A stretch of DNA of 56,860 bases from Lonepinella koalarum (GCA_030525745.1 JAUNED010000011.1:1-56860), one strand, 5' to 3'; positions 32,428 to 42,292 are shown, counted from the first letter of the stretch. The notes: a model not told the origin generated them from the letters alone. Numbers and translations: made by a program.

Positions 32428-32868
32428 TTATTTTTGAACGTCTGACTCGTCATCTTCATCATCATAATCATCAAAAAATTCGCCGTCATTGCCATATTCA
32501 TCTTCATCAGCGTTCGGATCTTCAAAATAGGTTCCCCAGCCGTCATAAATGCCGCCGTGTTTGGCGACTAACGGCACAATTTCTTTTTGCTGTTGATCGA
32601 TAAGTTCCGGTTTTAATTCCACTTCGGCAATAATATCAAAGCAAAAAATGATTTTGCCGTTATCATCTTCAAATTCTTCCGCTTCTGAGACTTCATAACC
32701 TGCTTTAAACGCATCCACGGCAATTTTTTCCAATTTATCAAAATTGTGATGAGCGATATGATGTTCGATAATATAAAGTGCTTCAGGATCGCTGCCGTCA
32801 TTAAATAACTCCGTGATAATTTCGCGGGTTTCTGCCTGTAATTCCGCAGGGGTGAGATGAGTAGCCAT
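32428..32868 (-). CDS. rraB: Ribonuclease E inhibitor RraB
   Basis: RraB binds RNase E and alters which transcripts the degradosome cuts. The 146-residue acidic protein has EIITELFNDGSDPEALYIIE at the start, HHNFDKLEKIAVDAFKAGYE and WGTYFEDPNADEDE. A final run of Asp/Glu is typical. AAAGGAGCAATTT precedes the ATG. It is divergent from cysQ. Confidence 0.93.
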   Translation of the reverse strand: MATHLTPAELQAETREIITELFNDGSDPEALYIIEHHIAHHNFDKLEKIAVDAFKAGYEVSEAEEFEDDNGKIIFCFDIIAEVELKPELIDQQQKEIVPLVAKHGGIYDGWGTYFEDPNADEDEYGNDGEFFDDYDDEDDESDVQK

Positions 32869-32980
32869 AAATTGCTCCTTTGTTAAAAATTTGTCATTAT
32901 CTTAGCATAAGATGTGGTTTTACCTCTCTTTTTTCGTGATTTTTAGTAAAATAAGTCTTATTTTTAACCAAGGATTTGGC

Positions 32981-33787
32981 GTGCTGAGAACCTCACTTTT
33001 ACATTCTGTTATTGATATTGCGCACCAAGCCGGTGAACATTTACGTCGATTTTATTCTCAACCTATTGATATTCAAATAAAAAGTGACAATACGCCTGTG
33101 ACTGAAGCGGATGTTTTTGTCAGTCAATTTTTAACAGAAAAATTAACCGCACTTTCGCCTCAATTACCTGTTCTTTCCGAGGAAAATTGTCAAGTTCCGC
33201 TCAATGAACGCCAACAATGGTCATGTTATTGGTTAATCGATCCTATTGATGGCACACAGCATTTTATTAATCGTACAGGGCATTTTGCGGTAATGATTGC
33301 TTTGGTTGAAAATCATCGTCCTGTGCTTGGTGTGATGTATGCCCCGATTTTAGGGTGGACTTACTATGCCATGCAGCATTTCGGTGCATTTAAACACACT
33401 GCTGAAGGCACAAAACACTTGCAGAAACGCCGATTAGATTTAACCCAACCACTAAAAATTGTCATTGGTTCGGAAAAACAACTTGAAAAAGTGCGGTCAG
33501 TTTTGAGTGAGAAATGGCAATACGAATTTCAGATTATGGGCTCAAGCGGGTTAAAAAGTGCTTTGGTGGCAGAGGGCGTAGCGGATTGTTATATCAGGCT
33601 GGGTAGCACAGGTGAATGGGATACGGCAGTAGGTGAAATTTTATTGGCGGAAACAAACGGCGCAATTTTTGACCGCACTTTTGGCCCATTGACGTATAAC
33701 CAACGGGCTGATTTTGCAAACCCCCATTTTGTTATGGTGGCAGATCGAGAAATTGACTGGCGAAATATCCTGAAATTTAGCCCGTAA
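32981..33787 (+). CDS. cysQ: 3'(2'),5'-bisphosphate nucleotidase CysQ
   Basis: CysQ hydrolyses PAP (adenosine 3',5'-bisphosphate) to AMP, recycling a by-product of sulfate assimilation. 268 residues. The metal-binding motifs of the inositol monophosphatase superfamily are LSEENC, DPIDGT and GEWDTAVGE. I take the GTG at 32981 because AAGGA lies seven bases before it; the open frame begins earlier at 32912 but the extra N-terminus is membrane-like and alien to the family. zwf follows 64 bases on. Confidence 0.92.
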   Translation: MLRTSLLHSVIDIAHQAGEHLRRFYSQPIDIQIKSDNTPVTEADVFVSQFLTEKLTALSPQLPVLSEENCQVPLNERQQWSCYWLIDPIDGTQHFINRTGHFAVMIALVENHRPVLGVMYAPILGWTYYAMQHFGAFKHTAEGTKHLQKRRLDLTQPLKIVIGSEKQLEKVRSVLSEKWQYEFQIMGSSGLKSALVAEGVADCYIRLGSTGEWDTAVGEILLAETNGAIFDRTFGPLTYNQRADFANPHFVMVADREIDWRNILKFSP

Positions 33788-33851
33788 AATCTTGCAATTC
33801 CTGTAAATTAAGGCATTATAGACGACTTGCAACACCATATTAGGAATTTTT

Positions 33852-35336
33852 ATGAAAACGGAAAATAATTGTATTGTGATTTTTGGTGCCTCCGGCGATT
33901 TAACTCACCGTAAACTCATTCCGGCTCTGTATAATTTATACAAAATCGGGCGCTTGGACGAGCATTTCTCCGTGCTAGGTGTATCTCGAACCGATATGAG
34001 CGATGAGGAGTTTCGTGATAAAATGCGTCAGGCATTGGTGAAACATGAAAAAGCCAGTGGAGAAAGTCTCGATAATTTCATTGCTCATTTATATTATCAA
34101 GCGGTCAATACCGCCGATTCCACCGATTATGGCAAACTCGTTCCCCGTTTAGACGAATTACACGATAAATATCAAACTTGTGGCAATACATTATATTACC
34201 TTTCTACACCGCCAAGTTTATATGGCGTTATTCCGGAATGCCTTGCTGCACACGGTTTGAATACTGAAGAATATGGCTGGAAACGCATTATCGTTGAAAA
34301 ACCTTTCGGTTATGATTTAAAAACCGCACACGAATTGGATATTCAAATCCATCGCTTCTTTGAGGAACATCAAATTTACCGTATCGATCATTATTTAGGT
34401 AAAGAAACAGTACAAAATTTGCTTGTTTTGCGTTTTTCCAATGGCCTATTTGAACCGCTTTGGAACCGCAATTTTATTGACTATGTGGAAATTACAGGTG
34501 CAGAAAGCATTGGTGTTGAAGATCGTGGTGGTTACTATGACGGCTCCGGCGCAATGCGTGATATGTTTCAAAACCATTTATTGCAAGTATTGGCTATGGT
34601 GGCAATGGAGCCACCGGCGATTATTAATGCTAATTCCATGCGTGATGAAGTGGCCAAAGTATTGCATTGCTTACATCCAATCAGCGATGACGATTTACAG
34701 CATAACTTAGTGTTAGGGCAATACACTGCAGCGACTATTGGTGATGAGGAAGTAAAAGGTTATTTGGAAGAAAAAGGCGTGCCTGCGGATTCCAACACGG
34801 AAACCTATATGGCATTGCGTTGTGAAATTGACAACTGGCGTTGGGCTGGCGTGCCGTTTTATGTACGTACAGGTAAACGCTTACCAACCCGTGTGACTGA
34901 AATTGTCATTCACTTTAAAACCACGCCTCATCCGGTCTTTAGTCAAAATGCACCGGAAAATAAACTCATTATTCGTATTCAGCCGGATGAAGGTATTTCT
35001 ATGCGTTTTGGCTTGAAAAAACCGGGAGCCGGTTTTGAAGCTAAAGAGGTTTCTATGGATTTCCGTTACTCGGATTTAAGTTCCGCGAGTTTGCTGACCG
35101 CCTATGAGCGTTTGTTATTAGATGCTATTAAAGGCGATGCTACCTTATTTGCTCGTACAGATGCTGTACATGCTTGCTGGAAATTCGTGCAACCTATCTT
35201 AAATTACAAAGCAAATCGCGGTCGTGTCTATGAGTATGAAGCCGGTAGCTGGGGGCCGAAAGAAGCGGATAAACTGATTGCAAAAAGTGGGCGGGTTTGG
35301 CGTAAACCAAGCGGACAAATGAAGAAAAAGGTATAA
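33852..35336 (+). CDS. zwf: Glucose-6-phosphate 1-dehydrogenase
   Basis: Zwf oxidises glucose-6-phosphate to 6-phosphogluconolactone, producing NADPH: the first step of the oxidative pentose phosphate pathway. 494 residues. The nucleotide motif [16 protein letters not shown] is N-terminal, KPFGYD follows, and the substrate/catalytic [14 protein letters not shown] is near residue 175. Two bases separate it from pgl. An Apl-like TCAAGCGGTC word occurs within the gene near 34101. Confidence 0.97.
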   Translation: MKTENNCIVIFGASGDLTHRKLIPALYNLYKIGRLDEHFSVLGVSRTDMSDEEFRDKMRQALVKHEKASGESLDNFIAHLYYQAVNTADSTDYGKLVPRLDELHDKYQTCGNTLYYLSTPPSLYGVIPECLAAHGLNTEEYGWKRIIVEKPFGYDLKTAHELDIQIHRFFEEHQIYRIDHYLGKETVQNLLVLRFSNGLFEPLWNRNFIDYVEITGAESIGVEDRGGYYDGSGAMRDMFQNHLLQVLAMVAMEPPAIINANSMRDEVAKVLHCLHPISDDDLQHNLVLGQYTAATIGDEEVKGYLEEKGVPADSNTETYMALRCEIDNWRWAGVPFYVRTGKRLPTRVTEIVIHFKTTPHPVFSQNAPENKLIIRIQPDEGISMRFGLKKPGAGFEAKEVSMDFRYSDLSSASLLTAYERLLLDAIKGDATLFARTDAVHACWKFVQPILNYKANRGRVYEYEAGSWGPKEADKLIAKSGRVWRKPSGQMKKKV

Positions 35337-35338
35337 AA

Positions 35339-36037
35339 ATGAAGACTGTTATTTTTGAAAACGCCCAAAGTGCGGTGGAAAAAATCGCCGATCAGTTTGT
35401 GGAATATAGCTTAGAAAATCGTCCCGTGCATATTTCTTTATCCGGTGGCAGCACGCCCAAATTGTTGTTTAAAACCTTGGCAGCTAAACCTTATCAACAA
35501 AAAGTGCGGTGGGAAAATCTGCACTTTTGGTGGGGGGATGATCGTATGGTGGATCCTGAAGATCCTGAAAGTAATTACGGCGAAGTGCAAAAATTGTTAT
35601 TCAATCATATTCAAATTCCAACAGAAAATATTCATCGTATTCGTGGCGAAAATCCAGTGGAACAAGAGCTTGAACGGTTTACGCAAGAATTAAAAAGCGA
35701 GTTGCCAAAGGGTGTATTTGATTGGATTATTTTGGGTATGGGGAATGATGGACACACTGCTTCCTTGTTCCCATATCAAACCGATTTTGCTGATGAAAAT
35801 TGGGCTGTGATTGCAAAACACCCTGAAACAGGACAGTTACGCATTTCCAAAACTGCAAAACTGATTGAACAGGCAAAACGCATTACCTATTTAGTCACAG
35901 GTGAAGCTAAAGCAGAAATCATCAAAGAGATCCAAACGATGTCTTCAGAAAATCTGCCTTATCCGGCAGCTAAAATTAAAGCCCTAAACGGCGAAACCGA
36001 ATGGTATTTGGATCAAGCAGCTGCAAAACTGTTATAA
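35339..36037 (+). CDS. pgl: 6-phosphogluconolactonase
   Basis: Hydrolyses 6-phosphoglucono-lactone to 6-phosphogluconate. 232 residues of the DevB/SOL type, with SLSGGSTPKLLFKTLA and the conserved ILGMGNDGHTASLFP; VTGEAKAEIIKEI is near the end. It is directly coupled to zwf (2-base gap), placing consecutive pathway enzymes together. Two uptake words lie inside the gene. Confidence 0.96.
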   Translation: MKTVIFENAQSAVEKIADQFVEYSLENRPVHISLSGGSTPKLLFKTLAAKPYQQKVRWENLHFWWGDDRMVDPEDPESNYGEVQKLLFNHIQIPTENIHRIRGENPVEQELERFTQELKSELPKGVFDWIILGMGNDGHTASLFPYQTDFADENWAVIAKHPETGQLRISKTAKLIEQAKRITYLVTGEAKAEIIKEIQTMSSENLPYPAAKIKALNGETEWYLDQAAAKLL

Positions 36038-36090
36038 AAATGACCGCTCTTTTTAGGGGGCATTGATAATTTAAAGGAATAACATTTTTT

Positions 36091-37389
36091 ATGAACTTAC
36101 GACAAAAAATCGATAACAGCCCAATGAGTGGCTATCAATGGGCAATTGTGATCATGGCTGCCGTTATGAATTTTTTGGACGGCTTCGATGTGTTAGCTAT
36201 TGCTTTTACAGCAACTAATATTTCTAAAGAATTTGCGTTGTCTAAAACTGAATTTGGTGTGTTAGTAAGCGTTGGCTTAGCCGGTATGACGATGGGTTCA
36301 TTGTTTTTAGCACCACTGGCCGACAAATTCGGCCGCCGTCCGATTTTATTACTTTCATTAGCCTTATCCGGCATTGGATTGCTGATATCGGGTTTTTCCA
36401 CCGGCCCTCAAATTTTGGGTGTTTCGCGTTTTATTACAGGTTTGGGCGTAGGCGGTATTTTGGTGGGGACTAACGTCATTACCAGTGAGTATTCCTCAAA
36501 AAAATGGCGGAGTTTCGCAATTAGTGTGTATGCCGCCGGTTTTGGTATTGGTGCAATGTTTGGCGGTATGATTGCTAAGGAATTACAAACAGCCTATTCT
36601 TGGCATGCAGTTTATTTTGCGGGTGCCGCTATGACAGCGGTTATTTTTGCTATTTTATTGGTTTGGTTGCCGGAATCTATTGATTTCTTAACCACTAAGC
36701 AACCTGTCAATGCAAAACAGCGCTTAAATCAAATTGCTCAAAAATTAGGTTTCTCCGGTGAATGGGAATTGGGCGAAAAGAGACAAGTATCGACAAATAA
36801 ATTACCGATTTCACACTTATTCAGCCAACAATATTTGCGTCCGACTTTATTGTTATGGACGGCATTTTTCGCCATTATGTTTAGTTTCTATTTTATTGCT
36901 TCTTGGACGCCGGCGTTACTAAAAGAAGCAGGTATGACAGTAGAGCAAAGCATTCAAGTAGGAATGATGATTTCTCTTGGTGGGGCCGGCGGTTCATTGT
37001 TATATGGTTTATTGGCTACGCGTTGGTCGGCAAGAGCAGTGTTGATTTTCTTTACAGTGATTTCCGCAATAGCCATCGTTGCATTTATTTTATCAATTGA
37101 TTCTCTGGCTGTAGCCATGTTGATGGGTGTTGTAGTTGGTGCGTTAGTGAATGGTTGTATTAGCGGTTTATATACTATTAATCCGGCAACCTATGACAGC
37201 GAAATCCGTAGCACAGGTGTAGGTTGGGCGATAGGAGCCGGTCGTGCAGGTTCAATTCTTGCACCAACTATTGCAGGAATGTTACTAGACGGCGGCTTAT
37301 CCAAACAGGAGCTTTATATTGCCGTTGCAGCAGTAATGTTATTAGCGACAGTGGCATTGATTTTTAAGAAAAATTCTATCAAGGGATAA
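36091..37389 (+). CDS. MFS transporter (aromatic acid:H+ symporter-like)
   Basis: A 432-residue, 12-helix major facilitator. NFLDGFDVLAIAFTATNIS in helix 1 contains the DGxD motif of the AAHS branch (BenK, PcaK, MhpT), and the loop motif DKFGRRPILL lies between helices 2 and 3. The substrate is likely an aromatic or other organic acid but is unknown. It lies inside the pentose-phosphate cluster between pgl and gnd, so a sugar-acid substrate should also be considered. Confidence 0.85.
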   Translation: MNLRQKIDNSPMSGYQWAIVIMAAVMNFLDGFDVLAIAFTATNISKEFALSKTEFGVLVSVGLAGMTMGSLFLAPLADKFGRRPILLLSLALSGIGLLISGFSTGPQILGVSRFITGLGVGGILVGTNVITSEYSSKKWRSFAISVYAAGFGIGAMFGGMIAKELQTAYSWHAVYFAGAAMTAVIFAILLVWLPESIDFLTTKQPVNAKQRLNQIAQKLGFSGEWELGEKRQVSTNKLPISHLFSQQYLRPTLLLWTAFFAIMFSFYFIASWTPALLKEAGMTVEQSIQVGMMISLGGAGGSLLYGLLATRWSARAVLIFFTVISAIAIVAFILSIDSLAVAMLMGVVVGALVNGCISGLYTINPATYDSEIRSTGVGWAIGAGRAGSILAPTIAGMLLDGGLSKQELYIAVAAVMLLATVALIFKKNSIKG

Positions 37390-37434
37390 AGTGCGGCTGA
37401 GTTTCAGATTGTTTTAATTATTCAAGAGTACAAA

Positions 37435-37854
37435 ATGAAAAAATGGCTTTCTATATTATTAATTACTCTACTTTCTGCTTGTTCAACACAGGGGATTTCT
37501 GAACAGCAAGGTATCGCAGTGCAATCTGAAATAATTAAGCAACGTCGTGTGATTGCTAAACAGAAAGTCCCCCAAGGTACGCCTGATGGCGAATTTTCTG
37601 GAGCTCACAGTTCAAATGGACGAACATTTAAAACCTTTGTTAAAAATGGTTATATTGATAAATACTTTGATATTTACCACCCAAATGGAAAATTACATTC
37701 TCATACGGTGTTAATTGATGGTATTGCACAAGGCTGGTCTTTTGGTTACACACCAGAAGGCATTTTACGAACAAAAGTGTTATATAAAGACGGTACCGTC
37801 ATAGAGAGTATTCTTTTAGATGAAAAAGGTAGCGTTGTTAAACACATTAAATAA
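37435..37854 (+). CDS. Putative lipoprotein with MORN-like repeats
   Basis: 139 residues. The signal peptide (WLSILLITLLSAC) ends at a lipobox LSAC. The mature part has two to three degenerate MORN-like units (YHPNGKLHSHTVLIDG, GWSFGYTPEGILRTKVLYKD), a pattern also seen in the antitoxin YwqK family. Function unknown. It lies between the MFS gene and gnd, 26 bases from gnd. Confidence 0.65.
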   Translation: MKKWLSILLITLLSACSTQGISEQQGIAVQSEIIKQRRVIAKQKVPQGTPDGEFSGAHSSNGRTFKTFVKNGYIDKYFDIYHPNGKLHSHTVLIDGIAQGWSFGYTPEGILRTKVLYKDGTVIESILLDEKGSVVKHIK

Positions 37855-37880
37855 TTAATTTAAAAAAACAGGAGAAAAAA

Positions 37881-39335
37881 ATGTCAGTAAAAGGCGACAT
37901 TGGCGTCATCGGCTTAGCCGTAATGGGGCAAAACTTAATTTTAAATATGAACGATAACGGCTTTAAAGTGGTTGCGTATAACCGTACTACTGCAAAAGTG
38001 GATGAGTTCTTGGAAGGTGCGGCCAAAGGTACTAATATTATTGGGGCTTATTCTTTAGAAGATCTGGCTGCCAAATTGGAAAAGCCACGCAAAGTAATGT
38101 TAATGGTGCGTGCCGGTGATGTAGTGGATCAATTTATTGACGCATTATTACCGCACTTAGAAGAGGGTGACATTATTATTGACGGCGGTAACTCCAACTA
38201 TCCTGACTCTAACCGTCGTACACAAGCATTAGCGGCCAAAGGTATTCGTTTTATCGGTACAGGTGTTTCTGGTGGTGAAGAGGGTGCGCGTCACGGACCT
38301 TCTATTATGCCCGGTGGTAATATTGATGCTTGGGAACATGTTAAACCTATTCTGCAAGCCATTTCTGCTAAAACCGATAAAGGTGAGCCTTGCTGTGATT
38401 GGGTAGGCAAAGAAGGTGCAGGACATTTCGTGAAAATGGTACATAATGGTATTGAATATGGCGATATGCAGTTAATTTGCGAAGCTTACCAATTCTTAAA
38501 AGAGGGTTTGGGCTTAAGCTATGATGAAATGCACGAAATCTTTAAAGAGTGGAAAAAAACCGAACTTGACAGCTATTTAGTTGATATTACAACGGATATT
38601 TTGGCTTATAAAGATACGGATGGTCAGCCGTTAGTCGAAAAAATCTTAGATACGGCAGGTCAAAAAGGCACAGGTAAATGGACAGGTATCAATGCCTTAG
38701 ATTTCGGTATTCCATTAACTTTAATCACTGAATCCGTATTTGCTCGTTGTGTTTCTTCTTTTAAAGATCAGCGTGTTGCTGCCTCTAAATTATTCAACAA
38801 AACCATCGGTAAAGTGGAAGGCGATAAAAAAGTGTGGATTGAAGCCGTGCGTAAAGCATTATTGGCCTCTAAAATCATTTCTTATGCTCAAGGCTTTATG
38901 CTAATCCGTGAAGCTTCCGAAAACTTTGGTTGGAATATTAATTACGGTGCGACCGCACTTTTATGGCGTGAAGGTTGTATTATCCGTAGTCGTTTCTTAG
39001 GCAACATTCGTGATGCTTATGAAGCTAATCCGGATTTAATTTTCTTAGGTTCTGACGATTACTTCAAAGGTATTTTAGAAAATGCCATGGCAGACTGGCG
39101 TAAAGTGGTGGCGAAATCTATTGAAGTGGGCATTCCAATGCCTTGTATGGCATCAGCAATTACTTTCTTAGACGGTTATACTTCCGAGAAAGTACCAGCT
39201 AATTTGCTCCAAGCGCAGCGTGACTACTTCGGCGCACATACCTATGAGCGTACAGACAAACCGCGTGGCGAATTTTTCCACACCAACTGGACAGGGCGTG
39301 GTGGCAATACGGCATCAACCACTTATGATGTTTAA
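37881..39335 (+). CDS. gnd: 6-phosphogluconate dehydrogenase (decarboxylating)
   Basis: Gnd converts 6-phosphogluconate to ribulose-5-phosphate and CO2 with NADPH production. 484 residues. IGVIGLAVMGQNLILNMND is the dinucleotide site; DGGNSNYPDSNRR, GVSGGEEGARHGPSIMPGG and KMVHNGIEYGDMQL carry the substrate and catalytic Lys/Glu; the end reads HTNWTGRGG. AGGAGAAAAAA precedes the ATG. Confidence 0.97.
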   Translation: MSVKGDIGVIGLAVMGQNLILNMNDNGFKVVAYNRTTAKVDEFLEGAAKGTNIIGAYSLEDLAAKLEKPRKVMLMVRAGDVVDQFIDALLPHLEEGDIIIDGGNSNYPDSNRRTQALAAKGIRFIGTGVSGGEEGARHGPSIMPGGNIDAWEHVKPILQAISAKTDKGEPCCDWVGKEGAGHFVKMVHNGIEYGDMQLICEAYQFLKEGLGLSYDEMHEIFKEWKKTELDSYLVDITTDILAYKDTDGQPLVEKILDTAGQKGTGKWTGINALDFGIPLTLITESVFARCVSSFKDQRVAASKLFNKTIGKVEGDKKVWIEAVRKALLASKIISYAQGFMLIREASENFGWNINYGATALLWREGCIIRSRFLGNIRDAYEANPDLIFLGSDDYFKGILENAMADWRKVVAKSIEVGIPMPCMASAITFLDGYTSEKVPANLLQAQRDYFGAHTYERTDKPRGEFFHTNWTGRGGNTASTTYDV

Positions 39336-39350
39336 TCTGATTTAATGTGT

Positions 39351-39385
39351 AAAATCAGTCTGCCAAAACAGGCTGATTTTTCCTT
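39351..39385 (+). terminator. Intrinsic terminator of gnd
   Basis: AAAATCAGTCTG and CAGGCTGATTTT make a stem with a short loop, followed by TTCCTTTTTTT, 15 bases after gnd. Confidence 0.85.
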
Positions 39386-39436
39386 TTTTTCCTAATTATT
39401 TATTTTCCCCTCATTTTTACTTTTATGGAGATTCTT

Positions 39437-39658
39437 ATGAAGAAATTAGTTTTACTTTCAAGTCTTCTTTTAGCGACTTCTGCCTTTGCTCACGAACATC
39501 ATCACCACCAACACAGTAACCCTGCTGTGAATAAAGCGATGAAAGAATGTTATGAAGCGACAGGTAAAACCCACGATCAGGCTAAATTAGAAGCCTGTAT
39601 GAAAGACAAGGGCTTTGAAAAACCTGCACATCATCCGAAACATGACCATAAACATTAA
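39437..39658 (+). CDS. Small secreted His-rich protein
   Basis: 73 residues starting at ATG 39437 (GGAG six bases upstream; an ATG four codons earlier is less likely). The signal peptide KLVLLSSLLLATSAFA is followed by HEHHHHQH. Then comes AMKECYEATGKTHDQAKLEA and CMKDKGF, two Cys spaced like the PsiF repeat. It ends HHPKHDHKH. The histidines suggest periplasmic metal binding. The family is not firmly identified. Confidence 0.7.
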   Translation: MKKLVLLSSLLLATSAFAHEHHHHQHSNPAVNKAMKECYEATGKTHDQAKLEACMKDKGFEKPAHHPKHDHKH

Positions 39659-39670
39659 TCGAAAAAACAA

Positions 39671-39702
39671 AAAATCCGAGTAGTTAAAACTCGGATTTTT
39701 TT
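39671..39702. terminator. Terminator after the His-rich gene
   Basis: AAAATCCGAG and CTCGGATTTT pair around a nine-base loop, with a T run on the plus strand and A/T on the other. It separates the small gene from the convergent metS. Confidence 0.85.
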
Positions 39703-39748
39703 AACCGCACTTTTTAAAAGTTTGGTGAATTTTGTTTTTGTGAAAGCT

Positions 39749-39841
39749 TTATTCTTTCGGTAGTCTTAAAATTGAGACCAACAAGCCGCCCCAAACCACT
39801 ACAAAAGAAATCGTCATCATAATAATTGCTGTTGTGCTCAT
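39749..39841 (-). CDS. MetS-like small subunit of the NSS transporter (30 aa)
   Basis: A 30-residue protein, too short for ordinary gene calling: a single membrane helix reading TTAIIMMTISFVVVWGGLLV with a basic end (RLPKE). The pattern S-A-I-I-M-M...WGG matches MetS-type subunits that partner NSS-family methionine/alanine importers such as MetP, by family recall. AAGGAGAATAAA precedes the ATG and lies within the last codons of the transporter gene, whose stop ends one base away. That coupling supports translation and a 1:1 partnership. Confidence 0.75.
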   Translation of the reverse strand: MSTTAIIMMTISFVVVWGGLLVSILRLPKE

Positions 39842-39842
39842 T

Positions 39843-41348
39843 TTATTCTCCTTTATGTTCGGCTAATGCTTCGTTTTTCCATTTTAAACGGGAAAGTAGG
39901 AAAGAAATAACAACTAAGGCTATTGCCATACCCCAACCAAAGGTATTGATAAACCAGTTTGGATAACCCTCATAGCCTTCGGTAAATACTTTTGCTCCTT
40001 CACTTAACAACATAAAGGCAAGGATGCCAGTCGTTAATACGATACATAAACGCCATAAGAAGCCGACTTTAAAGCTGGATGTTTGATTAATGTGATCGCC
40101 CAATACACCTAATTTCTCGTTCGCCACAATAGCTACTAAAGAAACAAAAGCTACTGCCACAATACCAAAGTAATTGACAAATTTATCCAATACATCAAGC
40201 ATTGGCAAGCCCGTAGTTGTACCAAATAAGAGGACGGAAATTACCATCATCGGGAGTCCGACAACAAAAGTCGCTTTTACGCGGCCCATCGTTAATTTAT
40301 CCTGTACTGCAGAGATGATGACTTCGATCACGGAAATAAATGAGGTTAATGCGGCAAAGGTTAAGGAACCAAAGAATAATACTCCTAGAATTTCGCCAAA
40401 AGGAGCTTGGTTAATAATGGTTGGGAATGCAAAGAAAGCGAGGCCAATACCACCTTTTGCTACATCACTGACTTCTTGTCCGGCAGCAGTAGCCATAAAG
40501 CCAAGAGCAGCAAAGACACCAATACCGGCTAAAATTTCAAAGCTTGAGTTCGCAAAGCCGACAACTAATCCGGAACCGGTTAAATCTGCCTCTTTCTTCA
40601 AGTAAGACGCATAAGTAATCATAATGCCAAAGCAAATGGAGAGTGAAAAGAAGATCTGCCCATAAGCCGCAATCCAAACACTTGGATCAGATAATTTAGA
40701 CCAGTTTGGTGTAAATAATGCATCTAACCCTTTTGCTGCTCCCGGAAGGAATAAGGAAGAAACAACCAGTACCAAGAACATGATAACTAACAACGGCATT
40801 AAGATAGATGAGGATTTTGCGATTCCTTTTTGGATTCCTAATGCCAAAACAAACAAGGCTACAATCCATACAGCAATGAGTGGCCCGACAACCATGCCGA
40901 CAAATTCAAAGCTTACACCTTGAGTAATATCGCCCATTTTTAAGAATTCTCCCACGAAGAAATCAATGGGTTTTTCTCCCCAAGTTTTACTGAGGGAAAA
41001 ATAGGTGTAAGTGGCTGCCCAGCCTAATACCACCGCATAATATACACCGATGATGACATTTACCATCACTTGCCACCAACCGAACGTTTCAAAGTTTTTA
41101 TTAAAGCGACGATAAGACAAAGGAGCACCGCCACGGTGACGATGGCCAATAGCATAATCTAAAAAAAGTAATGGGATTCCTGCTGTCAATAGTGCGACTA
41201 AATAGGGAATAATAAAGGCACCACCGCCGTTTTCATAAGTAGTATAAGGGAAACGCCAAATGTTTCCCAAGCCGACAGCAGAACCGATAGCCGCTAAAAT
41301 AAAAGCGCTACGTCCTGCAAATGTTTCACGTTTTACTGACTGTGTCAT
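39843..41348 (-). CDS. NSS (SNF) family sodium-dependent amino acid transporter, MetP-like
   Basis: 501 residues, about 11-12 helices, a Na+-coupled symporter of the neurotransmitter:sodium symporter family. The Na+/substrate region [14 protein letters not shown] with [11 protein letters not shown] is at the start, and SNSS-like helix 6-8 blocks ([31 protein letters not shown]) are present. The MetS-like gene immediately downstream suggests methionine or alanine as substrate. It is preceded by a promoter-like pair (41451-41480) and a hairpin (41381-41414) in the leader. Confidence 0.9.
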   Translation of the reverse strand: MTQSVKRETFAGRSAFILAAIGSAVGLGNIWRFPYTTYENGGGAFIIPYLVALLTAGIPLLFLDYAIGHRHRGGAPLSYRRFNKNFETFGWWQVMVNVIIGVYYAVVLGWAATYTYFSLSKTWGEKPIDFFVGEFLKMGDITQGVSFEFVGMVVGPLIAVWIVALFVLALGIQKGIAKSSSILMPLLVIMFLVLVVSSLFLPGAAKGLDALFTPNWSKLSDPSVWIAAYGQIFFSLSICFGIMITYASYLKKEADLTGSGLVVGFANSSFEILAGIGVFAALGFMATAAGQEVSDVAKGGIGLAFFAFPTIINQAPFGEILGVLFFGSLTFAALTSFISVIEVIISAVQDKLTMGRVKATFVVGLPMMVISVLLFGTTTGLPMLDVLDKFVNYFGIVAVAFVSLVAIVANEKLGVLGDHINQTSSFKVGFLWRLCIVLTTGILAFMLLSEGAKVFTEGYEGYPNWFINTFGWGMAIALVVISFLLSRLKWKNEALAEHKGE

Positions 41349-41380
41349 CTTTACATCCTCATAACATACTCAAAATAAAT

Positions 41381-41414
41381 AAAACGGCACAAATTACTTA
41401 AAACGTGCCGTTTT
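41381..41414 (-). promoter_or_regulatory. Leader hairpin (possible attenuator) before the NSS transporter gene
   Basis: AAAACGGCAC and GTGCCGTTTT form a ten-base stem with a 14-base loop and a T-rich tract (TTTTATTTATTTT) on the minus strand, 33 bases before the start codon. The upstream hutXZ operon has its own terminator, so this hairpin sits in the 5' leader and could control readthrough. A simple terminator is the alternative. Confidence 0.5.
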
Positions 41415-41450
41415 TTCACTATCCTCAGAAAATTGCCGAGAAGTGAGGTT

Positions 41451-41480
41451 AGCATATACCTAAAATATGTTGCCAGTCAA
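41451..41480 (-). promoter_or_regulatory. Promoter-like sequence for the NSS transporter operon
   Basis: On the minus strand TTGACT and TATGCT are separated by 18 bases, giving a transcript leader of about 100 nt that contains the hairpin at 41381-41414. Of the 410-base gap 41349-41758, the rest is AT-rich and I see nothing more except the hutZ terminator. Confidence 0.5.
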
Positions 41481-41701
41481 TTATTTTATAAGAATAAAAA
41501 GCGGTTTTTATTGTGAAAATAGAATTTTATTAAAATAAAAAACTATTAAAATTGTATTTTTTAGATTTAAAATCTTTTTTAAACTAAAATTAAACATTAA
41601 ACCCCAAAAAAGGGAATAGAACCAGCATTTCATCAGCAAGAGAAAAATGATAAAAACCTCTTGTGATTTTACTTAAAAAACTGACCGCACTTTATGAAAA
41701 A

Positions 41702-41727
41702 CAGCCAAAAACGTAATGTTTTGGCTG
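41702..41727 (-). terminator. Terminator of hutX-hutZ
   Basis: CAGCCAAAA and TTTTGGCTG pair around an eight-base loop; on the minus strand five T follow. It lies 32 bases after the hutZ stop. Confidence 0.8.
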
Positions 41728-41758
41728 CTTTTTATTTATGTCAATTTATTGATTAGCT

Positions 41759-42292
41759 TTATTCTTGGTGTCCTTTGTCTTCCAAGTGACCTTCTTGTAA
41801 ATGAACGAAATTCACTAAATCATCGTTGCTTACTTGGAATGCCTGCCCAAAACCTTTTACAAACAGTCCTTGTTCAGGTTTGAAAGCAAATAATTTGAAA
41901 TCTTGCATTTTGGCTAATTCATCGATCATATTCCCTTGACGTGCTTTTAAAGCATCAATAGCTTGTTGCCATTCTTCGCTATGGCGTTCTAGCACGCGTA
42001 CGCTTGCATCAAAGGAAAGGCGACGGCGAGCAAAAATTTGGCGGCTTTTGCTTTCATCTTCAATGATCATCAAAGATACCTTAGGCACTTCTAATAAATT
42101 GCGGGCGTGGCGTGCAATGGTGGAAATCAGTACTTGATATTCACCATTATTGATCACAAACGGTGCATAACTTACATTTGGATTACCGTTTTTATCCACA
42201 GTAGAAAGCATAATGGTTAAAGCCTGCGCTTTTAATTCCTGAATTTCAGGGCCTAAACGGTTTTGTAACACTTCTTGGCGATTGGTTGTCAT
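41759..42292 (-). CDS. hutZ: Haem utilisation protein HutZ (HugZ family)
   Basis: A 177-residue split-barrel FMN-binding-fold protein that degrades haem to release iron. It has LKAQALTIMLSTVDKNGNPN at the start and the conserved YAPFVINNGEYQVLIS, SRQIFARRRLSFDA and C-terminal FGQAFQVS region. It follows hutX by 14 bases. The histidine-containing end (EGHLEDKGHQE) is compatible with haem ligation. Confidence 0.88.
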   Translation of the reverse strand: MTTNRQEVLQNRLGPEIQELKAQALTIMLSTVDKNGNPNVSYAPFVINNGEYQVLISTIARHARNLLEVPKVSLMIIEDESKSRQIFARRRLSFDASVRVLERHSEEWQQAIDALKARQGNMIDELAKMQDFKLFAFKPEQGLFVKGFGQAFQVSNDDLVNFVHLQEGHLEDKGHQE

